A stretch of 64,000 nt of DNA from assembly GCF_013266755.1 (NCBI RefSeq), contig NZ_JABRWJ010000001.1, positions 558,001 through 622,000 of the forward strand, given 5' to 3'. Source of the DNA: Pseudaquabacterium terrae. GTDB taxonomy: Bacteria > Pseudomonadota > Gammaproteobacteria > Burkholderiales > Burkholderiaceae_C. Shown one piece after another: positions 45,762 through 55,112 of this stretch (position 1 is the first letter of the stretch; each line of letters opens with the position of its first letter). The notes under the pieces are model-generated. The model ran no database searches. It saw only the letters and a list, made by a program, of their open reading frames with translations, and was not told the DNA's origin. The position numbers were made by a program, and so were the translations under genes.

Positions 45762-47927
45762 TCAGTTCTGCCAGTTCACGAACACCGTCCCCGTGCCGCT
45801 CGCCGGCGTCGTGTAGGTGTGGTTGCCGCCGCCTTCCCACACGGTGCCGCCGGGGCCCTTCTTCAGGAACTTGAACTGGATCGCGGTCGAAGCCGGCAGG
45901 CTGACATCGGTGTACCAGCTCGGATAGGCGTGCACCACCTGGTTGAACAGCGCGCCCAGCGGCGCCGATGCGCTCCAGTTCGTCAGCTCGAACTTGTCGC
46001 CGGTGAGGTAGATGTTCTCGCCCGAGGTGGTGAACGCGTTGCTGACGACGAAGCGCACGGTCACCTGCGGGCCCGACAGCACCTGCATCGCGTTGTAGGT
46101 GTTGCTGGTGACGTTGCCCGAGGTCTTGATGCTGACGCCGTGGGTACCGGGCGTCACCGCCGGCACCTTGACCTTGATCTGCGTCGCTTCCCACGACGTG
46201 ATGTTGGTGCCGGTGACCGCGGTGGTGCCGAAGTACACCGTGCCCTTGGTGGCGCCGAACGCGCGGCCGTCGATCGTCACCGTGTTGCCGGCCTTGCCGA
46301 GCACCGGGCCGACGTGGGCGACGATCGGCGTGCTGATCGCCGGCGTCGCGGTCCACACCGCCACCGCGCCGGCGGCGAGCGAGAAGGTCGGCACCGCGCC
46401 ACCCGCGCCGACGGTGAGGTTGTTGCCGTTCAGCGTGCCGGTGTAGCTGCCAGCCGGCAGCGCGGTGACCAGGCCGCTGATGTTCGCCGCGTTCGACAGG
46501 TCGCGGTTGATCGCCACCAGCGCGACGTTGCTGCCGAAGTTGCGCTCGTAGATGTAGACGTTGCCGTTGAGCCAGCGCTGCTGCGTCGAGCCGTAGGCGA
46601 TCGCCGGGTTCGACTTGCGCAGCGGCGCGAGCTTGCCGATCACCTGGTAGGCGGTGGTGCCGGTGCCGAGCGAGGTGATCCTGGCGCGGTTCGCCGGGTC
46701 GCCGGTGCCGGTCATGTAGTGCTCGCTGCCGTAGTAGATCGCCGGCACGCCGCGCGAGGTCAGCGTGAAGGCCAGTGCCTGCTCGAGCCTGCGCTGGTTC
46801 GCGCCGCTGACATGGAAGCGCGGCATGTCGTGGTTGTCGATGAAGGTCACCTGGTCGTGCACCTGCGCGTACTGGGCCGCGGTGTCGGTGATCATCTGGT
46901 TCAGGCTCACCATGTCGGGCGTGCCGTCCTTGAAGACCTGCCGCACCTTCTGCGCGAACTGGAAGTCGAGCAGGCTCATGCCGCTCTTGTTCGCGAAGTA
47001 GTGGTTCGCCGGGTCGACCTCGTTGGCGCTCAGGAACCACTCGCCGAACGTGAACACGGGCTTGTAGCCGTGGATCCACGACATCAGGCTCTGCTGCCAG
47101 CCGAAGGGCATGTGCTTGACGGCGTCCATGCGGATGCCGTCGACGCCCAGATCGAGCCACAGCTTGATCGCGTCCTTGAAGTAGCTGTCGATCGGCGCCT
47201 TGTTGTGGTCGAGGTCGGCCAGGTCGAACAGGTTGCGGTAGATGCCGTCCTCGAGGTTCGCGAAGGTCGAGCCGCCGTGGTGGTGGAAGTAGTTGCTCGG
47301 GTCGCTGCCGTAGCCGGCGACCAGCGCGCCGTTGTCGTAGAGCCGCCCGTTCTCGGCGAAGCTCGCGTTGGCCGCGTCGGCCGGCGAGCTGTGGTTCGGC
47401 GCGAAGTCGATGATCACCTTCATGTTCGCGGCGTGCGCCGCGGCGATCATGTTGCTGAAGTCGGTCAGGTTGCCGAAGGCGGCGTTGCTGCGCTTGAAGT
47501 CGCGCGCCCAGTAGCCGTGATAGGCGGTGCTGTTGGTGCCGGAGTAGTCGATCACCGCGGTGATGTTCTCCACCGGTTGCGAGATCCAGATCGCGGTGAT
47601 GCCCATGCCGCCGAGGTAACCGTCCTCGATCTTGTTCTGCAGCCCGCGCCAGTCGCCGCCGCAATACAGCTTCAGCTGCGTGCAGCCGGCGCTGAAGGCG
47701 GCGCCGGTGGGGTTGTTCGCCGCGTTGCCGTCGACGAAGCGGTCGGTGACGACCTGGTAGATGACGTCGGTGTTGTAACCCTGCTTGTTCGACACATGGG
47801 TGTCGGGCATGGCCAGCGCCGGACCGGCGGCGCTGGCGAGCGCCAGCCAGACGCTCAGGGCCAGGCCGCGACACCATGCGGCGGCGGGCCGGCTGCGTTG
47901 GCTCGCAGCCTGCATGCTTCGGATCAT
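45762..47927 (-). CDS. Secreted cyclodextrin glucanotransferase-like alpha-amylase
   Basis: 721 residues from ATG 47925-47927, the usual CGTase length. A signal peptide ([18 protein letters not shown]) ends near residue 39. GH13 catalytic residues: nucleophile in [17 protein letters not shown], acid/base in [12 protein letters not shown], third acid in [12 protein letters not shown] tyrosine in [18 protein letters not shown] occupies the central aromatic position that separates CGTases from plain amylases. After the barrel come domain C, an IPT/TIG domain ([20 protein letters not shown]) and a C-terminal CBM20 starch-binding domain ([20 protein letters not shown]). It should convert starch to cyclodextrins outside the cell. 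Confidence 0.9.
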   Translation of the reverse strand: MIRSMQAASQRSRPAAAWCRGLALSVWLALASAAGPALAMPDTHVSNKQGYNTDVIYQVVTDRFVDGNAANNPTGAAFSAGCTQLKLYCGGDWRGLQNKIEDGYLGGMGITAIWISQPVENITAVIDYSGTNSTAYHGYWARDFKRSNAAFGNLTDFSNMIAAAHAANMKVIIDFAPNHSSPADAANASFAENGRLYDNGALVAGYGSDPSNYFHHHGGSTFANLEDGIYRNLFDLADLDHNKAPIDSYFKDAIKLWLDLGVDGIRMDAVKHMPFGWQQSLMSWIHGYKPVFTFGEWFLSANEVDPANHYFANKSGMSLLDFQFAQKVRQVFKDGTPDMVSLNQMITDTAAQYAQVHDQVTFIDNHDMPRFHVSGANQRRLEQALAFTLTSRGVPAIYYGSEHYMTGTGDPANRARITSLGTGTTAYQVIGKLAPLRKSNPAIAYGSTQQRWLNGNVYIYERNFGSNVALVAINRDLSNAANISGLVTALPAGSYTGTLNGNNLTVGAGGAVPTFSLAAGAVAVWTATPAISTPIVAHVGPVLGKAGNTVTIDGRAFGATKGTVYFGTTAVTGTNITSWEATQIKVKVPAVTPGTHGVSIKTSGNVTSNTYNAMQVLSGPQVTVRFVVSNAFTTSGENIYLTGDKFELTNWSASAPLGALFNQVVHAYPSWYTDVSLPASTAIQFKFLKKGPGGTVWEGGGNHTYTTPASGTGTVFVNWQN

Positions 47928-47998
47928 CGGTAGCTCCTCTGGGACCCGGGCCGATGGCCGGGTCGAGTTGTTGGAACAGTCGAGACGTGCACCGCGGT

Positions 47999-48017
47999 GA
48001 AGTAGTTGTACTACTTC
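47999..48017. promoter_or_regulatory. Palindromic operator-like site upstream of the glucanotransferase gene
   Basis: GAAGTAGT-TGT-ACTACTTC is a perfect 8+8 bp inverted repeat, 71 bp upstream of the ATG. A related imperfect sequence (GTTGTACTTTGACTAC) follows near 48066. Both sit between divergent genes in a locally AT-rich stretch. It probably binds a starch/maltose-responsive repressor or activator that is not encoded here. Confidence 0.5.
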
Positions 48018-48163
48018 AGATGAGCAATTCGCAAGCAGGGTGATTCCCTGTTTGCGCTCGGTTACGTTGTACTTTGACTACTTTGCAGCAGCAGCACCCG
48101 CTCCGGCAGAATCGACGCCCAGCCGCTCGCCACCAAAGCGGCACCCCAGCGTTGGAGAGCTCC

Positions 48164-49048
48164 GTGTCCCTGTTCAAGTCCGTTTCGCGGCTGGTCGCCG
48201 CCGGTTTCGTCGCCGCCGCAGCGGCGCTGCTGACCCCGGCCCAGGCCAGCATGGTGCGCCTGCACACCGCCTACGGGCCGATCGACGTGGAGCTGTACGA
48301 CCAGGCCGCGCCGATCACCGTCGCCAATTTCCTGGGCTACGTGCGCTCCGGCGCCTACTTCGATTCGTTCCTCCATCGCAGCGTCGCGAATTTCGTGCTG
48401 CAAGGCGGCGGCTACAACTTTCCCGTCGGCAACTCGGCCGGCTACGTGCCGAGCAATCCGCCGATCGTCAACGAATACAGCGCGCAGCGGCCCAACGTGC
48501 GCGGCACGATCGCGATGGCCAAGCTCGGCGGCAATCCGAACAGCGCGACGAACCAGTGGTTCTTCAACCTGATCGACAACACGACGACGCTGGGGCCGAC
48601 GAACAATGGCGGCTTCACCGCCTTCGGCAAGGCCACGGTGCCGAGCATGGCGGTGGTCGATGCGATCGCCAGGCTGCAAGTCGTCAACGCCGGCGGCGTC
48701 TTCAGTGCCCTGCCGGTGCGCAAGCCCTGGGCCAACCCGCAGCCGATGACGCGCGAGCATGTCGTGCTGATCACCTGGGCGGCCGAGATGCCCGACAAGG
48801 CAAGCCTCGCCTCCTCCGACCGCATCTTCAATTACCTCGAAGCCGCCTACCCGCAGTACGCCGCGCCGGCCAGCGCGCCTTCAGCGTCGGCCGAGGGCTA
48901 CTATTACCGATATTACGCGGCCACGAACGCGTATGTCGGCACCAAGGACGGTCAGCTGTATTACCTCGTGCCGGCGCTCGGCAGCCAGATCCAGTCGCTC
49001 GGCGCGGTCGCCGACTGGCTGGCCATCGCTCAGGCTGCCGGCTACTGA
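48164..49048 (+). CDS. Exported peptidyl-prolyl cis-trans isomerase (cyclophilin)
   Basis: 294 residues from GTG 48164, with TTGGAGAG upstream. A signal peptide (LVAAGFVAAAAALLTPAQA) is followed by a cyclophilin domain: VELYDQAAPITVANFLGYV, FHR-like LHRSVANFVLQGGGYNF, GTIAMAKLGGNPNSATNQWF and FTAFGKA. The C-terminal ~70 residues (YYYRYYAATNAYVGTKDGQL onward) are a repeat-like extension common in Burkholderiales exported proteins. It should assist folding in the periplasm. A strong terminator lies 20 bp after the stop. Confidence 0.88.
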   Translation: MSLFKSVSRLVAAGFVAAAAALLTPAQASMVRLHTAYGPIDVELYDQAAPITVANFLGYVRSGAYFDSFLHRSVANFVLQGGGYNFPVGNSAGYVPSNPPIVNEYSAQRPNVRGTIAMAKLGGNPNSATNQWFFNLIDNTTTLGPTNNGGFTAFGKATVPSMAVVDAIARLQVVNAGGVFSALPVRKPWANPQPMTREHVVLITWAAEMPDKASLASSDRIFNYLEAAYPQYAAPASAPSASAEGYYYRYYAATNAYVGTKDGQLYYLVPALGSQIQSLGAVADWLAIAQAAGY

Positions 49049-49069
49049 ACAGTCCGGCTGGCGCGGGTG

Positions 49070-49091
49070 AAAGCGGCAAATGCCGCTTTTT
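49070..49091 (+). terminator. Intrinsic terminator after the cyclophilin gene
   Basis: AAAGCGGCA-AA-TGCCGCTTTTT: a 9-bp stem running into five T residues. It is well placed 21 bp downstream of the stop codon. Confidence 0.8.
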
Positions 49092-49181
49092 CGCAGTGCA
49101 GTGAACTAGTGCCCTGACCCGATGACAGCCGGGCCCGGAAGTTGGACAGTAGCGCTTAGTCGTCACGAAGGAGGTCCGACC

Positions 49182-50030
49182 ATGCCAGCTGCCGTCCGCC
49201 CCGACCCGAGCACCGACACGTTGCCGCCGCCGCTGTCGCCGGCGCGCCAGGCCCTCGAACGCGCGCTGCCCGATGCATTGCCGTCGCTGGCGTCGCGGCC
49301 GCAGCCGCTGCCGGTGACCGTCGACACGCCGGGGCAGATCGAAGGCGGCTGGCCGCAGCCGGAAGCCACCGGCCTGCTGACCGGCCGCTGCACGCTGGTC
49401 GAGCCGCCGCAGGGCTGGCGCCGCGAGGACATCGTCGGCGCGGTGCTGAAGGTGTCGTTCGAGGATTGGCAAGGCGGCATGCCGCTGGCCACCAGCCGCC
49501 AGGTCAGCGACTACAAGCGCCTGACCAGCGGCCCGACCGGCGATGGCGAGCACACCGGCGTCGTCTATCAGCGCGACGAGATCGATTGCCTGACCGGCAA
49601 GCCGCACAGCGCGTCGCTGGCGGTCGGCGGCCAGCGCGCCGGCGGCATGGCGCCGCGCCTGGCGTCGCTGCAGACCCAGGGCATCGTGATCGACCGCAAC
49701 GAATCGATCGATTCCGGCGCCGGCAGCCTGCGCTACGAGACCTACCAGACGCGTCGGCTGGTGCGACGCGAATACCACGCCGGTGTCTTCGAATTGGTCC
49801 TCGCGCTGAATGCCGAGACGCTGCAGCGCCTGCGCGCCGACGGCACGGTGGTGTTCTTCACCGGTGCCGAGGATCAGGGCTACCCGCTGGCGCTGCGCCG
49901 CGCGACACTGTCGGTCACCTACGGCGCGCGCCGCGCAGCCGAGACCCAAGAAGGCGACACCGCGATCCAGGGCGGCCTGGCCAGCATGGCCGGCCGCTGG
50001 CGCGCGCCGGACGACACCACCGGCGCTTGA
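49182..50030 (+). CDS. Conserved hypothetical protein, 282 aa
   Basis: Starts at ATG 49182 behind a strong AAGGAGG site. There is no signal peptide or membrane segment. A Pro/Ala-rich N-terminus is followed by a mixed alpha/beta part, with TGLLTGRCTLVEPPQGWRRE, GAVLKVSFEDWQGGMPLATS and FELVLALNAETLQRLRADG. The last segment reads GYPLALRRATLSVTYGARRA. I do not recognise the family. It is followed convergently by the ClpP-like gene, 31 bp away. Confidence 0.6.
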   Translation: MPAAVRPDPSTDTLPPPLSPARQALERALPDALPSLASRPQPLPVTVDTPGQIEGGWPQPEATGLLTGRCTLVEPPQGWRREDIVGAVLKVSFEDWQGGMPLATSRQVSDYKRLTSGPTGDGEHTGVVYQRDEIDCLTGKPHSASLAVGGQRAGGMAPRLASLQTQGIVIDRNESIDSGAGSLRYETYQTRRLVRREYHAGVFELVLALNAETLQRLRADGTVVFFTGAEDQGYPLALRRATLSVTYGARRAAETQEGDTAIQGGLASMAGRWRAPDDTTGA

Positions 50031-50061
50031 GCCGCCCGCCGGGCGGCCGGCTACAACACGC

Positions 50062-50658
50062 TCAGCCGAGCTCTTTCTGGCGTTCGACGATGCGCGAGAC
50101 GATGCCGTAGGCGATCGCCTCGTCGGCGCTCATCCAGAAATCGCGCTCCATGTCGGCCAGCACCGACTCGAAGGCGCGGCCGGTCTGGCGCGCGATCACG
50201 CGGGCGATGCGCTCGCGCGTGCGCAGGATCTCCTTGGCCTGGATGGCGATGTCGCTGGCCTGGCCGCCGGCACCGCCGGCCGGCTGGTGGATCATGAAGC
50301 GCGTGTTCGGCAGGCACAGGCGCCGCTCCTTCGGCGGCGCGAGGAAGATGTGCGCGCCGGCGCTGGCGACCCAGCCGGTGCCCACGGTCGTCACCGGCGC
50401 GCGCACGAAGTTGATCATGTCGTGGATCGCATCGCCCGATTCGACGTGACCGCCGGGCGAGGACACCAGCATCGTGATCGGCGCATCGGATTGCTCCGAC
50501 AGCGCGAGCAGCCGGCGGCAGGTGGCGTGGGCGAGCTTGTCGTCGACCTCGCCGAAGACCAGCACGAAGCGCGAGCGGAACGAGAGCTGGTCTTCGATGC
50601 GGTCGGTGGCCGCGGCGGGGGTGGCGACGGGCTTGTCGTCGGCGAGTCGGTTCGGCAT
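50062..50658 (-). CDS. ClpP-like serine protease
   Basis: 198 residues from ATG 50656-50658 with CAGGGGA upstream. It has the ClpP fold order: FVLVFGEVDDKLAHATCRRL, ITMLVSSPGGHVESGDAIHD, the nucleophile in TVGTGWVASAGAHIFLA, the histidine in LPNTRFMIHQPAGGAGGQAS, and ERDFWMSADEAIAYGIVSRI for the third residue. The triad looks intact. Unlike canonical ClpP, SMGA is SAGA and the N-terminal axial-loop region differs. It is not next to clpX or tig. It is therefore probably an accessory ClpP paralogue. Confidence 0.85.
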   Translation of the reverse strand: MPNRLADDKPVATPAAATDRIEDQLSFRSRFVLVFGEVDDKLAHATCRRLLALSEQSDAPITMLVSSPGGHVESGDAIHDMINFVRAPVTTVGTGWVASAGAHIFLAPPKERRLCLPNTRFMIHQPAGGAGGQASDIAIQAKEILRTRERIARVIARQTGRAFESVLADMERDFWMSADEAIAYGIVSRIVERQKELG

Positions 50659-50815
50659 GGCAGTCCCCTGGGAATAAGGTGTTGCCGCGCATTGTTGCGC
50701 AGCGCAGCGCGGCCGCACTGACACGCCTTCGACATGCCCGCGTCACGCGGGTCCTTCAACCTTCCGCCGCCGCGCCGGAAGGTCGGCATCCACCACAGCC
50801 GAGAAGAGGGACCCG

Positions 50816-52357
50816 ATGACTACCGATGCACTGCACTCGCCGCCACGACGGCAACTCCTGAAAGGTGGCTCGGCCGCCATCGCCGCCGCATTCGGCGGCC
50901 CGATCGCCGCGATGGCCAGCCGCGTGGCCGAAGCCGCCTGCGCGGGCGCCACGGCCTCGGTGCTGCTCGACAGCCCCTACGGCGCGCCGGCGCCCGTCAA
51001 CGACCTGACGACCGGCCTGCCGCTGATCGAGCTGCCGCCCGGTTTCAGCTACAAGTCCACCGGCTGGCGCGGTGACCTGATGACCGACGGGCTGCCGACG
51101 CCGCCGAACCACGACGGCATGGGCGTCGCGCTGGCACGCAAGGTCGGCCGCAGCAACGAGATCGTGCTGGTGCGCAACCACGAGCGCTCCAATGGCAGCA
51201 ATGCGGCGGACATCCTCGGCGCCGGCCGCGCGTCGGTCGCCAAGTACGACACCGGCCGCACCGCCTCGGGCATCACCGGCTACCAGCACGGCGGCACGAC
51301 CAACCTGGTGTTCCGCGACGGCCAGTGGACGCAGAGCTTCGCGTCCTTCGGCGGCACCTACCGCAATTGCGCCGGCGGCGTCTCCACCTGGGGCTCGTGG
51401 CTGACCAATGAAGAAGTGCGCTCGAACACCGTCAGCGACACCGGCAAGCGCCACGGCTACATCTTCGAGGTGCCCGCCGACACCAGCCTGAACGCCGCCA
51501 ATCCGAACCCGATCATCGGCATGGGCCGCATGGCGCACGAAGCCTGCGCGATCGACCCGGCCACCGGCGACTGGTATCTGACCGAGGACCAGGGCAACGC
51601 CAACACGCTGTACCGCTTCCGTCCGGACAACCTGCAAGGCGGCCTGCACTCGCTGCACGCCGGCGGCCAGCTGCAGGGCCTGAAGGTCAAGGGCGTGATG
51701 AACGCCGACCTGCGCATGCCGACGCTGTGCCAGGAGTTCGAGATCGAGTGGGTCGACATCGCCAACCCGGACCTCGACGCGGGCACCCTCGCCAGCGCGC
51801 TCGGCAACGTCTCCGCGAGCGGCCCGTACCTGCAGGCCTACGCCGGCGGCGCCGCGATCTTCGGCGCCAACGAAGGCTGCTGGGTCGCCAATGGCGTCGT
51901 CTTCTTCACCGACAAGCAGGTGACGACGAACCCCGCGCGCGCCGGCCGCATCTGGGCGCTGGACCTGCAGTCGAACATCCTGAAGGCGATCTTCGTCAGC
52001 AACGACATCACGGTCGGCAACTCGCCGGACAACGTCTGCATCAGCCCGCGCGGCGGCGTGCTGTTCTGCGAAGACGGCGGCAGCGGCGGCCCGAACACCG
52101 GCGCGCCGGTCACGCAGCAGCGGCTGATGGTGGTGCTGCCGAACGGCGGTTCGACCATCTTCGCGCGCAACAACTTCAACTTCACGTCGGCGCAGCTGGC
52201 GGCGGTCGGCAAATCCGCCGCGTCGGCCGGCAACCACAAGAACAGCGAATGGTGCGGCGCCTGCTTCAGCCCCGACGGCCGCGTGCTGTTCGCCAACCTG
52301 CAGGGCCCCGGCCTCACGCTGGCCATCACCGGCCCGTGGGCCCGCGGCACCCTCTGA
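50816..52357 (+). CDS. Tat-exported PhoX-like (DUF839) phosphatase
   Basis: 513 residues from ATG 50816. The N-terminus carries a twin-arginine signal (PPRRQLLKGGSAAIAAAFGG) with cleavage after SRVAEAA. The rest is a PhoX/DUF839 beta-propeller: PPNHDGMGV, VRNHERSN, YQHGGTTNLVF, CAGGVSTWGSWLTNEE, HGYIFEVP, YLTEDQGNANTLYRF and ending with PDNVCISPRGGVLFCEDGGS. PhoX enzymes are calcium/iron-dependent periplasmic phosphatases. The PEP-CTERM gene follows 25 bp later, so both may be exported together. Confidence 0.85.
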   Translation: MTTDALHSPPRRQLLKGGSAAIAAAFGGPIAAMASRVAEAACAGATASVLLDSPYGAPAPVNDLTTGLPLIELPPGFSYKSTGWRGDLMTDGLPTPPNHDGMGVALARKVGRSNEIVLVRNHERSNGSNAADILGAGRASVAKYDTGRTASGITGYQHGGTTNLVFRDGQWTQSFASFGGTYRNCAGGVSTWGSWLTNEEVRSNTVSDTGKRHGYIFEVPADTSLNAANPNPIIGMGRMAHEACAIDPATGDWYLTEDQGNANTLYRFRPDNLQGGLHSLHAGGQLQGLKVKGVMNADLRMPTLCQEFEIEWVDIANPDLDAGTLASALGNVSASGPYLQAYAGGAAIFGANEGCWVANGVVFFTDKQVTTNPARAGRIWALDLQSNILKAIFVSNDITVGNSPDNVCISPRGGVLFCEDGGSGGPNTGAPVTQQRLMVVLPNGGSTIFARNNFNFTSAQLAAVGKSAASAGNHKNSEWCGACFSPDGRVLFANLQGPGLTLAITGPWARGTL

Positions 52358-52382
52358 TCAACCCCCTCTGGCACACCCCACC

Positions 52383-52949
52383 ATGAAACAGCTTCTTGCC
52401 ACGGCCGCACTCGTGCTGGCCGCCCACCTGCCGGCCAGCGCCGCCGTGCTCGTCGGTGCAACGCCCGGCCCCAACACGGTCACCGACTACAGCGCCGATG
52501 GCCTGGTCTCGTTCGACCTCGACCTGGCCAACGGCGGCCCGGTGCGGCTCGACTTCGCGCTCTCCGCCGCCGACGTCGGCGCGACGATCGACTTCGACGC
52601 GATCGTGCGCAACTTCATCGGCAGCGGCCTGTCGCGCCTGTTCATCTCGCTCGGCATCGCGGACTTCGATGCGATCGGCACGGTGACGCGCACTTTCGGC
52701 GGCAGCACGCTGGTCGAGCTGAATGGCTCGACCGCCTACCTGCAGTTCGACAGCCCCGAGTTCCTCGACGTCTTCATCGGCGACCCGCTGGGCAGCGCCG
52801 GCGCGACCGACTGGCGCATCGACACCGGCGCGCTGAACGCCGGCGACGTGCTGAGCATCACGATCGGCATTCCGGAACCCGACAGCCGCGCGCTGCTGCT
52901 GGCGGCACTGCTGGCACTCGGCTGGACCGCGCGCCGCCGGCACCGCTGA
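52383..52949 (+). CDS. PEP-CTERM sorting-domain protein
   Basis: 188 residues from ATG 52383. A Sec signal peptide (LLATAALVLAAHLPASA) is followed by a Gly/Asp-rich beta-type body. A classical PEP-CTERM tail ends the protein: IPEPDSRALLLAALLALGW then ARRRHR, i.e. the PEP motif, a membrane helix and basic residues. Such proteins are processed by exosortase (EpsH/XrtA) and go with exopolysaccharide-producing Gram-negatives. The exosortase is not in the window. The role of the body is unknown. Confidence 0.85.
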   Translation: MKQLLATAALVLAAHLPASAAVLVGATPGPNTVTDYSADGLVSFDLDLANGGPVRLDFALSAADVGATIDFDAIVRNFIGSGLSRLFISLGIADFDAIGTVTRTFGGSTLVELNGSTAYLQFDSPEFLDVFIGDPLGSAGATDWRIDTGALNAGDVLSITIGIPEPDSRALLLAALLALGWTARRRHR

Positions 52950-53002
52950 AGCGGGTGGGTGGTAGGCTCGACGGCCCACTGCCCCTCCCCGGAGACCCCG
53001 CC

Positions 53003-54160
53003 ATGCCCGGCCTGCTGCCCGACGTCGATCCCGACGGCCTGCTCGAATATTCGGTGGTCTACACCGACCGCGCGCTGAACCACATGTCGCGCAAGTTCCA
53101 GCAGGCCCTGCGCGACATCGGCGGCGTGCTGAAGGAGGCCTACCACGCGCGCTCGGCGATCATCGTGCCGGGCAGCGGCACCTTCGGCATGGAGGCGGTC
53201 GCGCGCCAGTTCGCGACGGACCAGCCGGTGCTGGTGCTGCGCAACGGCTGGTTCAGCTTCCGCTGGACGCAGATCCTCGAGATGGGCCGCATCGCCGGCG
53301 AGCAGCAGGTGCTGAAGGCTCGGCCGGTGGCGCCGGGCCGCCAGCAGCCCTTCGCGCCGGCGCCGCTCGACGAAGTGATCGCGGCGGTCCGCGCGCAGCG
53401 ACCGGGCGTCGTCTTCGCGCCGCACGTCGAGACAGCGTCGGGCATCGTGCTGCCCGACGCCTACCTGCGCGCAGTGGCCGATGCGGTGCACGAGGTCGGC
53501 GGCCTGTTCGTGCTCGACTGCATCGCCTCCGGCGCCCTGTGGGTCGACATGCGGGCCACCGGCGTCGACGTGCTGGTCAGCGCGCCGCAGAAGGGCTGGA
53601 GCGGCTCGCCCTGCTGCGCCTTCGTGATGCTGAGCGAACGCGCGCGCACGGCGATCGACGACACCACCAGCACCAGCTTCGCAGCCGACCTGAAGAAGTG
53701 GCTGCAGATCATCGAGGCCTACGAAGGCGGCGCCTTCGCCTACCACGCGACGATGCCCACCGACGCGCTGCTGCGCACGCGCGACGCGATGCTGCAGACG
53801 CGCGCCTGCGGCTTCGAGAAGCTGCGCGCCGAACAATGGGCGCTCGGCCGGCGCGTGCGGGCGCTGCTCGCCGCGCGCGGGCTGCCCAGCGTGGCCGCCG
53901 AGGGCTTCGAAGCGCCGGGCGTCGTCGTCAGCTACACCGAGGACGACGGGCTGCACACCGGCAAGGCCTTCGCGGCCCAGGGCCTGCAAAGCGCCGCCGG
54001 CGTGCCGCTGCAATGCGACGAGCCGGCCGACTTCAAGACCTTCCGCCTCGGCCTGTTCGGCATCGAGAAGCTGCAGCATCCGGACCGCACCGTCGCCCGC
54101 CTCGACGCGGCGCTGACTGCTATCCTCGGCCCGGCCGCGGCGCAGCGCGCCGCCGCCTGA
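53003..54160 (+). CDS. Class V aminotransferase
   Basis: 385 residues from ATG 53003, with CCGGAGA upstream. Features of the alanine-glyoxylate/serine-type class V fold are SAIIVPGSGTFGMEAVARQF, LRNGWFSFRW, VFAPHVETASGIVLPD and GLFVLDCIASGALWVDM (PLP-ring aspartate). The Schiff-base lysine is in LVSAPQKGWSG. It transfers an amino group to a keto acid. The exact pair is not determinable, but alanine/serine with glyoxylate or pyruvate is likely. It stands alone between the PEP-CTERM gene and two lipoprotein genes. Confidence 0.85.
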   Translation: MPGLLPDVDPDGLLEYSVVYTDRALNHMSRKFQQALRDIGGVLKEAYHARSAIIVPGSGTFGMEAVARQFATDQPVLVLRNGWFSFRWTQILEMGRIAGEQQVLKARPVAPGRQQPFAPAPLDEVIAAVRAQRPGVVFAPHVETASGIVLPDAYLRAVADAVHEVGGLFVLDCIASGALWVDMRATGVDVLVSAPQKGWSGSPCCAFVMLSERARTAIDDTTSTSFAADLKKWLQIIEAYEGGAFAYHATMPTDALLRTRDAMLQTRACGFEKLRAEQWALGRRVRALLAARGLPSVAAEGFEAPGVVVSYTEDDGLHTGKAFAAQGLQSAAGVPLQCDEPADFKTFRLGLFGIEKLQHPDRTVARLDAALTAILGPAAAQRAAA

Positions 54161-54186
54161 GCCCCCCACGAACCGATGTTGTAAGA

Positions 54187-54222
54187 CCGCCGACGGCCCG
54201 GCCGTCGCGCGGCCGACGGCGG
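54187..54222. other. GC-rich stem-loop downstream of the aminotransferase gene
   Basis: CCGCCGACGGCC (54187-54198) pairs with GGCCGACGGCGG (54211-54222) with one mismatch. There is no T tract. It may slow polymerase or act as a Rho-assisted terminator between the aminotransferase and lipoprotein genes. Confidence 0.4.
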
Positions 54223-54269
54223 ATATGCTGCTCGCGCTGACCGACAAGAGTCCACCGAGGGAGCTTCCA

Positions 54270-54668
54270 ATGCCGAATTCGAACGCCGCGTGCGCGGCGC
54301 TGATCACGTTTGCGCTCGCGTTGTTGAGCGCGTGCGCGACGTCCATCGACACCACGCCGGTGAGCTTCCGGCCCGCCCCAGGCGCATCGGCCCCCGAGCT
54401 GACCCTCGACCGCGCCGTCGAGATCCGCCTGCCCACCGGCTACACCCGCACGCTCGCGAGCGGCAGCCGCTGGCGCCATGTCGGCGATGTCGCGCAGGGT
54501 CGCGTCTTCCGTCCGATCGATGCCGTTTTCAGCATCGAAGGGCGCCAGGTGCACGAGGCCTACCTCGTCATCGCCGACCGCTCGCTGGTCGGCTTCTACC
54601 TGCCGGGGGAGTCGGCCTACTCGCCCCTCGGCGCTCCCATCCCACTGTCCTCAGGAGGATCCCGATGA
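54270..54668 (+). CDS. Small lipoprotein of unknown function
   Basis: 132 residues from ATG 54270, with CGAGGGAG upstream. The signal peptide ends in the lipobox LLSACAT. The mature part is beta-rich: ELTLDRAVEIRLPTGYTRTL, RVFRPIDAVFSIEGRQVHEA and DRSLVGFYLPGESAYSPLG. Its stop codon overlaps the start of the next lipoprotein gene (ATGA), so the two are translated together. The family is not recognised. Confidence 0.7.
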   Translation: MPNSNAACAALITFALALLSACATSIDTTPVSFRPAPGASAPELTLDRAVEIRLPTGYTRTLASGSRWRHVGDVAQGRVFRPIDAVFSIEGRQVHEAYLVIADRSLVGFYLPGESAYSPLGAPIPLSSGGSR

Positions 54669-55108
54669 AAAGACGCCTTGCCCTCGCCGCCACGCTGGCC
54701 GCCGCCGCCCTGTTCGCCGGTTGTGCGAGCGGACCGAAGTACGCGGAGGTCGCCAAGTCGATCCCGACGCTGAAGGCCGGCGAAGGCCGCATCTACTTCT
54801 TCCGCTCGAGCTCGATGTTCGGCGCCGCGATCCAGCCCGAGATCAAGCTCAATGACCAGGTCGTCGGCAGCTCGCAGCCCGGTGGCTTCTTCTACGTCGA
54901 CCGCCCGGCCGGCAAGCACGTGGCCTCGGCGTCGACCGAAACCGAGAAGACCGCCAGCTTCCAGCTCGACGCCGGCGAGACCAAGTACCTGCGCACCTCG
55001 CCGAGCTTCGGCGTCCTGGTCGGCCGCATCGTCATCGAGATCGAAGAGCCGGCCAAGGCCAAGGCGGAGATCGAAGGCCTGAGCCTGACCACCCTGACGA
55101 AGAAGTGA
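54665..55108 (+). CDS. DUF2846-like lipoprotein
   Basis: 147 residues from ATG 54665, with TCAGGAGGA upstream and a 4-bp overlap with the previous gene. The signal peptide ends at the lipobox LFAGCASG. GEGRIYFFRSSSMFGAAIQP, KLNDQVVGSSQPGGFFYVDR and AGKHVASAS match the DUF2846 family of small envelope lipoproteins. The function is unknown. The dehydratase gene converges 4 bp downstream. Confidence 0.78.
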   Translation: MKRRLALAATLAAAALFAGCASGPKYAEVAKSIPTLKAGEGRIYFFRSSSMFGAAIQPEIKLNDQVVGSSQPGGFFYVDRPAGKHVASASTETEKTASFQLDAGETKYLRTSPSFGVLVGRIVIEIEEPAKAKAEIEGLSLTTLTKK

Positions 55109-55112
55109 GCCA

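Noticed and set aside
48164-49104. Alternative frame overlapping the cyclophilin gene
   Set aside because: The cyclophilin frame has signal peptide and domain motifs; the other frame is Arg-rich shadow.
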